This document shows positions 36,388 through 44,455 of a DNA stretch of 64,000 bases, in pieces. Every line of letters begins with the position of its first letter. Position 1 is the stretch's first letter. The notes under the pieces are model-generated. The model made no database searches. It had not been told where the DNA came from and saw nothing but the letters and a program-made list of their open reading frames with translations. This DNA is from Tenacibaculum sp. 190524A02b (GTDB lineage: Bacteria > Bacteroidota > Bacteroidia > Flavobacteriales > Flavobacteriaceae): NCBI RefSeq assembly GCF_964036645.1, contig NZ_OZ038525.1, positions 4,778,001 through 4,842,000 of the forward strand, read 5' to 3'. A program made the position numbers and the translations under genes.

Positions 36388-37830
36388 ATGAAACAACAGT
36401 TTATTTGGGGGCTACTTTTAGCTTTCCTTTTTGTGACTCCACTAAAAGCACAAGAACAAACAACTACCCTAAGTTTTAACTCTGTATTAGATTTAAAGAG
36501 TAAGGATAGAAAAAGTAGTTTAACCTACAATGAATATCTTAATGTCGGTTATTATTACTTAAGAACAAACAAAAGTGACCAAGCGGAACGTTACTTTAAG
36601 TTGGCAAAAAAGAAAAGAATGTCATATTTCAAAAACTATCGTTCTTATAGGCGTACGAGTTTTACTAAAAGGATAGAAGCCATACAAAAGGAAGCAGATA
36701 GTTTAGCCAATCTATCTTATATTACTAATGTAAATTCAAAAATTCAAAAAGAAATAGACCTCTATAAATCAGTTACAAAAAAGTCGTTCGGAAAATTAAT
36801 TACTCTAAAAGAAGAGGCACAACAGAAGAATAAAACATTAAATTTATATTTAGGGAGATGGAAAAAGAAAAGTGGAATTTTAAAGACTTTCATTTCAGAA
36901 AATCGTGATTTAATGAAACCAAAATCAGAATTTGAAACGAAAGAACAATATCAAGCTCGTAAGGATAAATACAAAAACTTAGAAAAAGAAGCTGCTAAAG
37001 AGATTAATCTAAAATTAGAAAAATTAGATACACCATTTAATGAGGCCTTAAAAGCTTGTTCTCTACAAAAAAGTAAAATTGATAAAAGAGCTAAAACCAA
37101 TGAATTTATCAAAAAATATCCGCCAGTACTTAAAAAATATGCTGACTCAAGAATAAAAAAATTAACCTACAATGCCGAAAAACAAGAATTCACGTTAAGT
37201 ATTGAGTTTAAAAAAGAAAATGATTTATATAGGTATAAAACAAAGAACTACACAATTTCAGTTCCTCAATCTGAAGCACAACAATTTAAAGAATCTCAGT
37301 TGAACAATCAATATTTCTTTTTCTTACAAGATTTAAGAGCTGTTATCTCTAATGGAAAGACATATACTATCAATCCTATAAATAGATGGTATATGAGATT
37401 AAACTGTGACAAAGAAATAGAAGAAGCTGTTTTACTTGTAAATAACACACCTGATACTAGAGACATAAAAACCTATTTAGAGAAAATCATTATTAGTAAA
37501 CCGCCATTTTTAAAAGAGGCTAAGCGTTTACAACAATCTTATCTAGATGATTATACAAAAGGTGTACGAGCTGAAATCTCAATAATTTTTGATGAAAAAG
37601 GAAGCTACAAACATACAGTTGTTGAATACAAAAGAGGAAATAGATTAGTTACCGAGAATCTAAATAGGGATGGTTCAGACAAACAAGGTGGAGCAAAAAG
37701 AAGTCTTTTTTCTAGTGTGAATGAGATTATGAGAAAGCAGAATATTAAAATACAACCTCCAACAAAACAATGTGAGCCTCAAAGTTCTGTTTTCACTTTT
37801 GATTATATTCTTTCTAAAAGTTTGAATTAA
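36388..37830 (+). CDS. Secreted hypothetical protein (480 aa)
   Basis: I chose the ATG at 36388 because it gives a normal signal peptide (MKQQFIWGLLLAFLFVTPLKAQ). The mature protein is Lys-rich and helical, with a TPR-like start (YNEYLNVGYYYLRTNKSDQAERYFKLAKKK), a long coiled region (about 80-240) and a mixed C-terminal domain. It is presumably periplasmic or on the outer membrane. It may take part in mating-surface or envelope functions of the element; nothing in sequence settles that. Confidence 0.6.
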   Translation: MKQQFIWGLLLAFLFVTPLKAQEQTTTLSFNSVLDLKSKDRKSSLTYNEYLNVGYYYLRTNKSDQAERYFKLAKKKRMSYFKNYRSYRRTSFTKRIEAIQKEADSLANLSYITNVNSKIQKEIDLYKSVTKKSFGKLITLKEEAQQKNKTLNLYLGRWKKKSGILKTFISENRDLMKPKSEFETKEQYQARKDKYKNLEKEAAKEINLKLEKLDTPFNEALKACSLQKSKIDKRAKTNEFIKKYPPVLKKYADSRIKKLTYNAEKQEFTLSIEFKKENDLYRYKTKNYTISVPQSEAQQFKESQLNNQYFFFLQDLRAVISNGKTYTINPINRWYMRLNCDKEIEEAVLLVNNTPDTRDIKTYLEKIIISKPPFLKEAKRLQQSYLDDYTKGVRAEISIIFDEKGSYKHTVVEYKRGNRLVTENLNRDGSDKQGGAKRSLFSSVNEIMRKQNIKIQPPTKQCEPQSSVFTFDYILSKSLN

Positions 37831-38148
37831 TAGTATCCGTTTAGGCATAACGATTTTCAAAGCTTCTTTAACAAGGGAGCTTTTTTTGTTATTTAGGACT
37901 AGTTAAATCTATAAAAATAAGGTTAAGCCACAAACGTTTCCATGAAAGAATGACAACTATAAAGAGGAAAGAAAGTTATATTCATACAATAATCACACAA
38001 GGTAAACTCGTAAAATACTCCCGTCAAAAGACTACGGCATAAAGCCATCTCTCATTCCTATGCTTGTTTATTCCGTTTCCTTTTGAGCTGAGATTTTAGC
38101 TTCCGTTTTGGCTATGCATAATTATTGTTTAATCTAAAATCATAAATT
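37831..38148. other. Gene-free spacer before the DUF932 gene
   Basis: A weak terminator-like hairpin (AAGCTTC..GGAGCTTTTTTT, 37859-37888) ends the preceding gene. The rest is a leader of the DUF932 gene with CCCGTC..GACTACGGC segments. No coding frame is apparent. Confidence 0.4.
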
Positions 38149-38985
38149 ATGTATTTACAAAAATTAGAAAAAGACGAGATATTCGTCCCATCAGCTATTC
38201 GACCATTAAAAAGCCTTACTATGATGGAATCTCGTAAAGGGTTAGAAAATGTCATAATCTCTAATGGTAAGATTGTTAATGTTGTATCAAAACGCTATGG
38301 ACACATACCAAATGAATTGTTTTTCAAAAAAGCCGAACAAATGCTTATTGATGCAAACCTAAAGTATCAAAAGCGCACAATTAACCGTGATGATCGCTCA
38401 TTTGTAACCGATTTTATCATTGATGACACTAATCAATTTACACTGAAAAATAATCAGGATGCCATCCTACCAATGCTACGTTTTAAGAATTCCTATGATG
38501 GAAGCGAGAAAACATCTGGGCATTTTGGATTCTATCGCAAAGTATGCTCTAATGGCTTACATATTGCACAAGAGCAAATTGCGTTTTCCATCAAGCACAG
38601 TAGAAACAACACCCAGCTTATTATGCCAAAGCTCAACAATCTATTTTCTAAATTCCTAGATAATGAGTTTTACAGTATCGTACAAAAATTTGACCAGATG
38701 AAAGATTTTAAGCTTATTGATACAGAAGAATTTGTGAAAGCAGTTCTGGATCAAACAGAGCTATTTCGCTACGAATGCAGTGACAAGAATGATAATCCTT
38801 CTAAAAAAGCAAGAGAAGTACTTGAAATACTAGATTACGAATCTTTATTACTAGATGAACAACCTAATTTATGGCTTGGGTATAATGCTTTCAATTCAGT
38901 TTTACATGGTACGCTCAAAAAGACATTTTCACAACAGGAAAAACTCGACAAGCAATTGTTTGAGGAAATATATCAGATGGTTTAA
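38149..38985 (+). CDS. DUF932 phage/plasmid-like protein
   Basis: 278 residues. The blocks RYGHIPNELFFKKAEQ, DGSEKTSGHFGFYRKVCSNGLHI and IAFSIKHSRN match the DUF932 (TIGR03299-like) family that is common on plasmids, phages and conjugative elements. The family's biochemical role is not established. A terminator (39004-39037) follows. Confidence 0.8.
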   Translation: MYLQKLEKDEIFVPSAIRPLKSLTMMESRKGLENVIISNGKIVNVVSKRYGHIPNELFFKKAEQMLIDANLKYQKRTINRDDRSFVTDFIIDDTNQFTLKNNQDAILPMLRFKNSYDGSEKTSGHFGFYRKVCSNGLHIAQEQIAFSIKHSRNNTQLIMPKLNNLFSKFLDNEFYSIVQKFDQMKDFKLIDTEEFVKAVLDQTELFRYECSDKNDNPSKKAREVLEILDYESLLLDEQPNLWLGYNAFNSVLHGTLKKTFSQQEKLDKQLFEEIYQMV

Positions 38986-39002
38986 TTAGAAAATCTATCA
39001 AG

Positions 39003-39038
39003 AAAAATCCAGTGCCTTATGGTATTGGATTTTTTTAT
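39003..39038 (+). terminator. Terminator after the DUF932 gene
   Basis: Hairpin AAAATCCAGTGCC-TTAT-GGTATTGGATTTT with T-tract. It closes the mobilization module. Confidence 0.8.
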
Positions 39039-39061
39039 TTATTCATCTACTCTTTTTAAAA

Positions 39062-39245
39062 GAAATAAGGAACAGCTTTGCTGTAATTGTTGTGCGCTCT
39101 CTATTGAGTCGCGTGGGGCGATAGCTGACTTTATTATTTAGGAGGCTATCGGCAAGTAAGCGTACTACTGGATATCAGAGGGTAAACCCTTCTAAATCCA
39201 GTTTATCACGCAACTTGTGGGATAGTGCCTATCCTCAACCTACGC
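39062..39245. other. GC-richer structured region (ncRNA or oriT candidate)
   Basis: This part of a 733-bp gene-free stretch has clearly higher G/C than its surroundings and several stems: CAGC-TTT-GCTG (39074), GATAGC..GCTATC (39119-39150), ACTGGAT..ATCCAGT with inner GGGT..ACCC (39167-39202), and GGATAG-TGC-CTATCC (39220-39234). The order of hairpins would suit a folded RNA, a single-strand replication start or a transfer origin. The rest of the stretch (39246-39718) holds only the palindrome at 39548-39577. Confidence 0.5.
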
Positions 39246-39547
39246 TTTAAAAAAGTATATGTATTAATGCAGTGCTCTAAAAATTTAATATGGATATCTA
39301 GTTTAATTTAGAAAAAACACTCGAAAAAAGAGACCTTAGAATTGAATATTTAATTGGGTAATATGAGTAGCGTTATTAGTAAACCTTATTGTTTTTAGTT
39401 TTGATGAATTTCAAAAGGAATACAAAAACAAATAGGTAGTAGAATAAGAGGATATTATAGACATATAATCTTCTTATTAAAATGGTTTATCGAGTTATCA
39501 TGTTTTCCTATAAAACAAAGTATTTATATTCAGTGTTCTTAAAGTTT

Positions 39548-39577
39548 AACTTCTGTATTTTTTACAATACAGAAGTT
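39548..39577. terminator. Perfect palindrome downstream of the bactofilin gene
   Basis: AACTTCTGTATT and AATACAGAAGTT form a perfect 12-bp stem with a 6-nt loop. It lies 140 bp beyond the stop of the minus-strand bactofilin gene and may end that operon, though it lacks a long U-run. Confidence 0.5.
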
Positions 39578-39718
39578 CTAAAAGTTATTTAAATAATTTA
39601 ATGGTTTCTTTTTGTTAAATCGGTTTTAAAAAACAGTTTCCGTTTTAATTTAACAGACCCAAGTAATTAGATAAATATTTCAATTGAAAAAATCGATATA
39701 TACAATTATTATTTCTCT

Positions 39719-40066
39719 TTAGTATTGGTCTTCTTTAGTTGAAATTATTAAATCTCCGTTAAAAATAGCGTTTTCTATGGATATAATTTTAGATACGACT
39801 TCTCCATTTGTAATACTATTTTCCTTCAAATATAACTCTTCAGATTTAATTGTACCTTCCAATAATCCATTGTGAACTATTGACTTTCCTTTTAGGTTAC
39901 CAATAATTTCTGCAGAAGCAGCAGTAATTATTTTCTTACAGGATATAATTTCTCCTTTCATTTTACCTTCAAATCTTATCGAATCAAAATCACTTTTAAT
40001 TTTTCCATTAATTAAGGTATTTCTACTAAAAAGAGAATAACTGCATTCGTTTTTGTGCGGTTTCAT
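39719..40066 (-). CDS. Bactofilin-family protein
   Basis: 115 residues, with repeated short strands (NGKIKSDFDSIRFEGKMKGEI; GNLKGKSIVHNGLLEGTIKSEELYL; NGEVVSKIISIENAIFNGDL) that form the right-handed beta-helix of bactofilins. These polymerise at the membrane and take part in shape or stress scaffolding. Its start overlaps the stop of a 55-codon gene by 4 bp (ATGA), so the two are translated together. It is the last gene of the ECF sigma operon. Confidence 0.85.
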   Translation of the reverse strand: MKPHKNECSYSLFSRNTLINGKIKSDFDSIRFEGKMKGEIISCKKIITAASAEIIGNLKGKSIVHNGLLEGTIKSEELYLKENSITNGEVVSKIISIENAIFNGDLIISTKEDQY

Positions 40067-40230
40067 TTTTTTTTAAAGAAGCTTACAGCTACTTCTCCTA
40101 AACATTCGGTAAAGAGTAAAGTTATTTCTCCTATTAACTTTAATAATGACTCTTCATTGGTTCCATTAATTTTGGAATCAGTCGATTTTTTTATAGGGGG
40201 ATCTTCTATCTTGTTTGTGGGAACTCTCAT
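40063..40230 (-). CDS. Small protein coupled to bactofilin (55 aa)
   Basis: The frame ATG(40230) to TGA(40063) encodes MRVPTNKIEDPPIKK..., then a helix LLKLIGEITLLFTECLGEVAVSFFKKK. It shares an ATGA overlap with the bactofilin start, which favours a real gene. The amphipathic helix plus Lys3 end could bind the membrane and recruit the bactofilin. An opposite-strand frame here is judged to be a shadow. Confidence 0.6.
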   Translation of the reverse strand: MRVPTNKIEDPPIKKSTDSKINGTNEESLLKLIGEITLLFTECLGEVAVSFFKKK

Positions 40231-40264
40231 TGTGTTTTCTTATAAATAATAGTTAAACCTTTTA

Positions 40265-40606
40265 TTATTCATCAATTTCCTTGAGATTAATTATTCGATA
40301 AATTTTCTTCTGATTACTTATAGAATTCTCAATTATTTTATAGGTAATTATAAATTTAACTCCGTGATAATATTCTTTACTTAAATCGATTTTACTTACA
40401 ACTTCGTTTGTTACTTGATTGAAAAATATAGTTTCTTTTTCTCCAGTTGCTTCTTCGGTAAATAAAAACTTATATTTATCGTCTTCAAAACCTAAATAGT
40501 ATCCTGTTAACTGATCTTTGTTCTCTTGATTCTCTTGAGCTTTTGTAATTATCGAATTAAGTAGTAAAACAGATAAAAAAAGCATTTGAATTAGCTTGTT
40601 TTTCAT
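40265..40606 (-). CDS. Secreted small beta-rich protein, family B copy 1
   Basis: 113 residues from the ATG at 40606, which gives a signal peptide (MKNKLIQMLFLSVLLLNSIITKAQ) and avoids overlap with mscS. The core GYYLGFEDDKYKFLFTEE...ETIFFNQVTNEVVSKIDLSK...GVKFIITYKI aligns in pattern with the genes at 46155 and 51773. It lies in the sigma operon, 20 bp after the MscS gene. A role in envelope stress is inferred from context. Confidence 0.65.
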   Translation of the reverse strand: MKNKLIQMLFLSVLLLNSIITKAQENQENKDQLTGYYLGFEDDKYKFLFTEEATGEKETIFFNQVTNEVVSKIDLSKEYYHGVKFIITYKIIENSISNQKKIYRIINLKEIDE

Positions 40607-40625
40607 ATGAATAATAATTGTGAAT

Positions 40626-41459
40626 TTATTTCTTAATAATTTCATAGTTTATATTAGTTAATATCTTTAAAGGAAAAACTTTAATTGTCTTACCATTATC
40701 AACATTAAAAGTTACAGCATCAACTTTCACTATTTCACCCTGAAATCCATCTATGATAATTTCTGTACCTATTTCGAGATTTTTTCTGCTGTATGAACCA
40801 GAAATAAAGCTTTCTAATATATTTCTTGATGCAAATCCAAAGGCTATTGCAAATGATAGAATAGTGGATGCTATAATTATGGTAAGGTTTTGATTGATTA
40901 TTAATGTATCTACACCAATTTGATTCAAAGCGGTTATTACAACAAATATTAAGACTATATAAAAGGCCATTGAGCTTAATGCTTTTGATCCAGACATTTC
41001 TAATGAACTCATAGCTTTTAGGATAGTATGTTTAATAAAACGAGCAATGTATAACCCAATAATAACAATGATTATTCCACTCAAAAGCTTAGGTATATAT
41101 CTAAATAGCTCACCAATTTCTTGTGATACTATTGTCCATCCAAGGACGTTAGATGATACTACTAAGAAGAATAAGACAACGATCCAGTAAGAAAATTTAG
41201 AAAACAATGCTATTATTTCTGTTTTACTTTTTTCTTCATATTTATTATCATCTATAGATAATACACTACCCATTTTAGTATTACCAAATTTTGTCAATAA
41301 AGCTGATATAATTTTACTTATTATTCTAGCAACAATAATACCTATACAAATTACTAGGAGTGCTGCGGCTATATTTGGTAGAGATTGTGTAATTTTCTCC
41401 CAAAGGCTATAAAAAGAGCTTTTGAAAACTTCAGGCCAGTTTGTTAGTTCATTTTTCAT
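40626..41459 (-). CDS. MscS-type mechanosensitive channel
   Basis: 277 residues with about four N-terminal helices (LPNIAAALLVICIGIIVARIISKII; YWIVVLFFLVVSSNVLGW) and the pore-lining MscS helix IASTILSFAIAFGFASRNILESFISGSY (about 200-228). The beta domain IIIDGFQGEIVKVDAVTFNV follows. It releases solutes when the membrane is stretched. It is shorter at the C-terminus than E. coli MscS, with little after the beta domain. Placed in the ECF sigma operon, it suggests an osmotic or envelope stimulus. Confidence 0.88.
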   Translation of the reverse strand: MKNELTNWPEVFKSSFYSLWEKITQSLPNIAAALLVICIGIIVARIISKIISALLTKFGNTKMGSVLSIDDNKYEEKSKTEIIALFSKFSYWIVVLFFLVVSSNVLGWTIVSQEIGELFRYIPKLLSGIIIVIIGLYIARFIKHTILKAMSSLEMSGSKALSSMAFYIVLIFVVITALNQIGVDTLIINQNLTIIIASTILSFAIAFGFASRNILESFISGSYSRKNLEIGTEIIIDGFQGEIVKVDAVTFNVDNGKTIKVFPLKILTNINYEIIKK

Positions 41460-41470
41460 TTTATTTCCGT

Positions 41471-41641
41471 TTATTTTTGTTTGTTATTAAATAGTGATAT
41501 CAGCGATTTTCCAAAGGTTATCGTAAAATGTTTAAAAATAGCTTCAACTAAAAAGACTTTTTCAACATGCCACATAACATCATCTTTTACAGATTTAGGC
41601 GTCTTTATTTTGGTATTTATATTTTTAAATCCTTTGTCCAT
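41471..41641 (-). CDS. Small protein in sigma operon (56 aa)
   Basis: The frame ATG(41641) to TAA(41471) encodes MDKGFKNINTKIKTPKSVKD and then a helix VEKVFLVEAIFKHFTITFGKSLISLF. It fills the gap between the sigma and channel genes exactly: its start lies 3 bp past the sigma stop. It could be a regulator of the sigma factor or the channel; no anti-sigma motif is seen. The opposite-strand frame is judged to be a shadow. Confidence 0.6.
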   Translation of the reverse strand: MDKGFKNINTKIKTPKSVKDDVMWHVEKVFLVEAIFKHFTITFGKSLISLFNNKQK

Positions 41642-41643
41642 AA

Positions 41644-42201
41644 CTAATATTCTTTGTTTATAAGTATATTACAGATATTAATTAATTTTTCTCTGGTTCG
41701 TTTTAACCTCATTTTTACAGCAGATTCGCCAATACCTAATATTTCTGAAATTGTTCTGATGTTCATTTCGTCAATATATTTCATCATGATAATTGTTCTT
41801 TCTTCTATGTTTAGTTTTTCTAATCCTTTCTCAAGAATTTCAGAATAGAAATTATTAAAAACATTTTCATCTTCTTCATAATAAACTTTTAACGGTATAT
41901 CTGAATCTTTAAAGAAATTCTTTTTCTCTTTCCTATATTCATCTATACAATATCTGTACGTTACAGTATATAGCCAAGAAGAAAAGTATTCCGTCTCCTT
42001 AATTGAGTGCAACTCATATAAAATTTTAATAAAAATATCTTGTGTTGCATCTTTAGCTCTATTTTCATCCTGAAAAAAGCGAAGGCATTTAGCATAAACA
42101 CGATCAGTATATCTGTCATACAATTCACCAAAAGCGCTGACATCTTTTTTACTTAAAAACTTTTTAATTAAGTAGATATCTGATTTTTTTCGAGCGAACA
42201 T
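41644..42201 (-). CDS. ECF RNA polymerase sigma factor
   Basis: 185 residues. Region 2 is seen in FGELYDRYTDRVYAKCLRFFQDENRAKDATQDIFIKIL and YFSSWLYTVTYRYCIDEYRK, and region 4 in EERTIIMMKYIDEMNIRTISEILGIGESAVKMRLKRTREKL. There is no extra C-terminal domain and no recognisable anti-sigma gene alongside. A GTGACCAA-N13-CGTC motif lies 26-50 bp upstream (42227-42251), so the gene is probably autoregulated. It heads an operon with a small protein, MscS, family B protein and bactofilin genes. Confidence 0.92.
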   Translation of the reverse strand: MFARKKSDIYLIKKFLSKKDVSAFGELYDRYTDRVYAKCLRFFQDENRAKDATQDIFIKILYELHSIKETEYFSSWLYTVTYRYCIDEYRKEKKNFFKDSDIPLKVYYEEDENVFNNFYSEILEKGLEKLNIEERTIIMMKYIDEMNIRTISEILGIGESAVKMRLKRTREKLINICNILINKEY

Positions 42202-42226
42202 AAGAGGTTGATTAATTTATTCTTTA

Positions 42227-42251
42227 GACGGGCAAAAACTGTATTGGTCAC
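42227..42251 (-). promoter_or_regulatory. ECF-type promoter 1 (sigma gene)
   Basis: On the minus strand the sequence reads GTGACCAA-N13-CGTC. It sits immediately upstream of the sigma gene with a 5' leader of about 20 bp. The same two boxes with the same 13-bp spacer occur at 42741-42765 and 42913-42937. The boxes resemble the -35 (GTGACC-like) and -10 (CGTC) elements of ECF sigma factors. Confidence 0.75.
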
Positions 42252-42268
42252 TTTATATTCTATTTTTT

Positions 42269-42712
42269 TCAATGAAGCATATTTACGCTGTGAATTGATG
42301 AATGTTTTCCAGCAACCCCAATTGCGGGTATTATAGCGACATAAGCTTCTAATCTTTTTGTAATAGGAAAACTAGATTCTTTTAATTTGCCTAACATGAG
42401 ATCAATATTGAGTGAAATTGAAATATTTTTTTTATTTGCAGTAAAAAGACATTGGGTTTTTCCTAAATATTCATCCGAATTTTCAAATGCTATGGGGAAA
42501 ACAAAACTATTGTTCCAGTTAGGAACTAATACAGGTGTATCTAGTTTTCCTTTTACATCATAAATAAAAGCATGTAGATAATATTCCATTTCTAATTGTA
42601 AGTCTATTTTATGACATTCAATTTCGATTTGGACATTGAGGTTAAATAATTTATTTCCTACTATTATTTCTTTAGGAATATTTGTTAATTGAACAGAATT
42701 TATTTTCGCCAT
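42269..42712 (-). CDS. Small beta-sandwich-like protein of the ECF regulon
   Basis: 147 residues without signal peptide. It is strand-rich (INSVQLTNIPKEIIVGNKLFNLNVQIEIEC; DLQLEMEYYLHAFIYDV; SISLNIDLMLGKLKE) and resembles an immunoglobulin-like or C2-like fold. The gene has its own copy of the GTGACCAA-N13-CGTC motif 29-53 bp upstream. No family is recognised. It is likely a direct stress-regulon member. Confidence 0.6.
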   Translation of the reverse strand: MAKINSVQLTNIPKEIIVGNKLFNLNVQIEIECHKIDLQLEMEYYLHAFIYDVKGKLDTPVLVPNWNNSFVFPIAFENSDEYLGKTQCLFTANKKNISISLNIDLMLGKLKESSFPITKRLEAYVAIIPAIGVAGKHSSIHSVNMLH

Positions 42713-42740
42713 AATATGAGTAAAAAGATGTTATTATAAG

Positions 42741-42765
42741 GACGATAATTGAATTGTTTGGTCAC
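42741..42765 (-). promoter_or_regulatory. ECF-type promoter 2
   Basis: Minus-strand GTGACCAA-N13-CGTC, located 29 bp upstream of the ATG at 42712. It has the same boxes and spacing as the other two copies. Confidence 0.75.
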
Positions 42766-42796
42766 ATAAAATTCATTAAGAGATATTGTTGTTTTT

Positions 42797-42822
42797 TAAA
42801 AAACCCACTCCAAGGAGTGGGT
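42797..42822 (-). terminator. Terminator of the small RNA
   Basis: Perfect 9-bp stem ACCCACTCC/GGAGTGGGT with 2-nt centre, followed on the minus strand by a U-run. It lies upstream of promoter 2. Confidence 0.85.
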
Positions 42823-42906
42823 AGGGAATTGTAATGAAAAAGAAAATATTCTCTATTTTCAAATAGAGAAAAATGGTTGCCTTTTTTTAAAAAGCAGGGG
42901 AATCTC
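42797..42906 (-). ncRNA. ECF-regulated small RNA candidate (about 110 nt)
   Basis: Reading on the minus strand, a GTGACCAA-N13-CGTC promoter (42913-42937) is followed by about 110 nt that contain no ATG frame. There is an internal hairpin TTCTCTATTT-GA-AAATAGAGAA (42849-42870) and a strong terminator ACCCACTCC-TT-GGAGTGGGT with U-run (42797-42822). The next gene has its own promoter past the terminator. The layout is that of a stress-sigma-dependent small RNA, comparable in logic to the sigma-E small RNAs of enteric bacteria. The ends are estimates. Confidence 0.65.
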
Positions 42907-42912
42907 TTTTTA

Positions 42913-42937
42913 GACGATTAAATTATTATTTGGTCAC
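42913..42937 (-). promoter_or_regulatory. ECF-type promoter 3 (small RNA)
   Basis: Minus-strand GTGACCAA-N13-CGTC located beyond the end of the CorA-like gene. It drives the non-coding transcript ending at 42797. Confidence 0.75.
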
Positions 42938-42997
42938 ACTTTAATTTTAAATATTGTGAGCTATTATTAAAATTTGGAATTAAACCTAATTTATTAT

Positions 42998-44053
42998 TTA
43001 AAACCATTTCTTTTTTTTAAAAAATACAAGCATTGAAATTGTCACAATAATTATAATTCCCCACATATAAAAATATCCATATTCTAGTTTCAATTCAGGA
43101 ACATTGTTAAAGTTAGTACCATATATACCTGCTATAAATGTTATTGGTATAAAGACTACAGAGAAAATAGTAAGAAGTTTCATAATTTCATTGAGTTTAT
43201 AGTTAACATTTGTAGAATAGACGGTTAATTGTTCACTTAACATCATCTTATAATTTTCCAATGTTTCATATATTCTATTTATCAACTCATTAAGGTCATT
43301 ATAAAATGGTTGTTCACGTTTTGTAATTAAGGGTGTTTTATAATTCTTAAAGTTATTAATTGTTTCACGAGCAGGTCTAATATTTTTTTTAAAATAATTA
43401 AGTTCTATTTTATTTTTATTAATGTCTTCTAGGACATTTTTGCTAGGATTAGATAAAATTCGATCTTCTAGTTCTTCTACATTTTCACCGAATATTTCTA
43501 TTAAGTAATTATAGTTATCGATAATAACATCTAATAAGCAGTATTTTAAGTAACTGAGGTTATAACTTCTAATTCTACCTTTTTTATTCCTAATCCTTTC
43601 TCTAATTGGATCAAAAACATCTCCTTTTTTTTCTTGAAAAGTTAGTAATACATTTTTGGTTAAAAACATAGATAGCTGTTCAGAGTGTAATGTTTGATCT
43701 TTACCTAAGAACATCATTTTTATGACTGTAAAAATAAAATCATCCTCTATATCAGACTTTGATCGTACTCCAGTGTTAACAATATCTTCAATCAATAAAG
43801 AATGTATATCAAAGCGTTCACATATCATCTTAATCAATTCTACATCATGAATACCGTCTATATTAATCCATGCATTTTTATATTGGGATAGGTAACTAAA
43901 AATTTCTTCAATTTCTAATATTTCAATTTCTATAAATTGGTTATCATCAAAAGCAATTAGAGTAATATAAATATTATCCTGTTTTTGCGTACCTATAAAT
44001 ATTGGTTTGCCAGGGATTTCACTTTTATTCTTTTGACGGATAGTAAATCTCAT
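42998..44053 (-). CDS. corA: CorA-family divalent-cation transporter with altered GMN motif
   Basis: 351 residues. The N-terminal cytoplasmic part has the CorA features WINIDGIHDVELIKMICERFDIH and LLIEDIVN, and a long helix (YSTNVNYKLNEIMKLLTIFSVVFIPITFIAGIYG) leads into the pore. The signature loop reads YGTNFNNVPEL instead of YGMNF..MPEL, so Met is replaced by Thr. This may alter ion choice or direction. A second helix (FYMWGIIIIVTISMLVFFKKKKW) ends the protein. It follows a TerB-like gene with no gap. Confidence 0.88.
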   Translation of the reverse strand: MRFTIRQKNKSEIPGKPIFIGTQKQDNIYITLIAFDDNQFIEIEILEIEEIFSYLSQYKNAWINIDGIHDVELIKMICERFDIHSLLIEDIVNTGVRSKSDIEDDFIFTVIKMMFLGKDQTLHSEQLSMFLTKNVLLTFQEKKGDVFDPIRERIRNKKGRIRSYNLSYLKYCLLDVIIDNYNYLIEIFGENVEELEDRILSNPSKNVLEDINKNKIELNYFKKNIRPARETINNFKNYKTPLITKREQPFYNDLNELINRIYETLENYKMMLSEQLTVYSTNVNYKLNEIMKLLTIFSVVFIPITFIAGIYGTNFNNVPELKLEYGYFYMWGIIIIVTISMLVFFKKKKWF

Positions 44054-44455
44054 TTAATTTATAATTTTTCTATCTTCTATTAGTTTCTGCAATTTAGCCA
44101 ATAGAATTAATTCAGATTTGTTTTTACTATTATTTGCATTACAAATTTTATAACAGGTATCCAAGAGTTCAATATTAACTTCATTATTAAAAAAGCTGTT
44201 ATTAGTTAAGAAAAAACTTTTAAAAAAATCATAAGCTTTTTCTGCTGATAAATTACCATTAATTAAATTTCTCATAGTTTCATAAATTAACTCTTCACTA
44301 TTAAATCCATATTCATTTGTAGCCCATTCTTCTTTTATAGCCCAAACTATTTCCTTTTTTTCTTGAATAGTTATGGTTTTGTCAATCATAGAGAAAGAAT
44401 AAAAAAGGTGGGTGATTGCGATATAAAAATCTTCATTAAAATTTAAACTTTTCAT
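44054..44455 (-). CDS. TerB-like helical protein (133 aa)
   Basis: An all-helical, acidic protein: FYIAITHLFYSFSMIDKTITIQEKKEIVWAIKEEW and LIYETMRNLINGNLSAEKAYDFF. The helix layout and the early helix pair resemble TerB/DjlA-type domains, though weakly. Its start overlaps the stop of the universal stress gene by 4 bp, so the two are coupled. Confidence 0.55.
   Translation of the reverse strand: MKSLNFNEDFYIAITHLFYSFSMIDKTITIQEKKEIVWAIKEEWATNEYGFNSEELIYETMRNLINGNLSAEKAYDFFKSFFLTNNSFFNNEVNIELLDTCYKICNANNSKNKSELILLAKLQKLIEDRKIIN

Noticed and set aside
40055..40249. 64-residue plus-strand frame
   Set aside because: The minus-strand 55-codon frame is coupled to bactofilin by ATGA overlap and fits the operon better.
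41481..41663. 60-residue plus-strand frame
   Set aside because: The minus-strand 56-codon frame fills the operon gap exactly.
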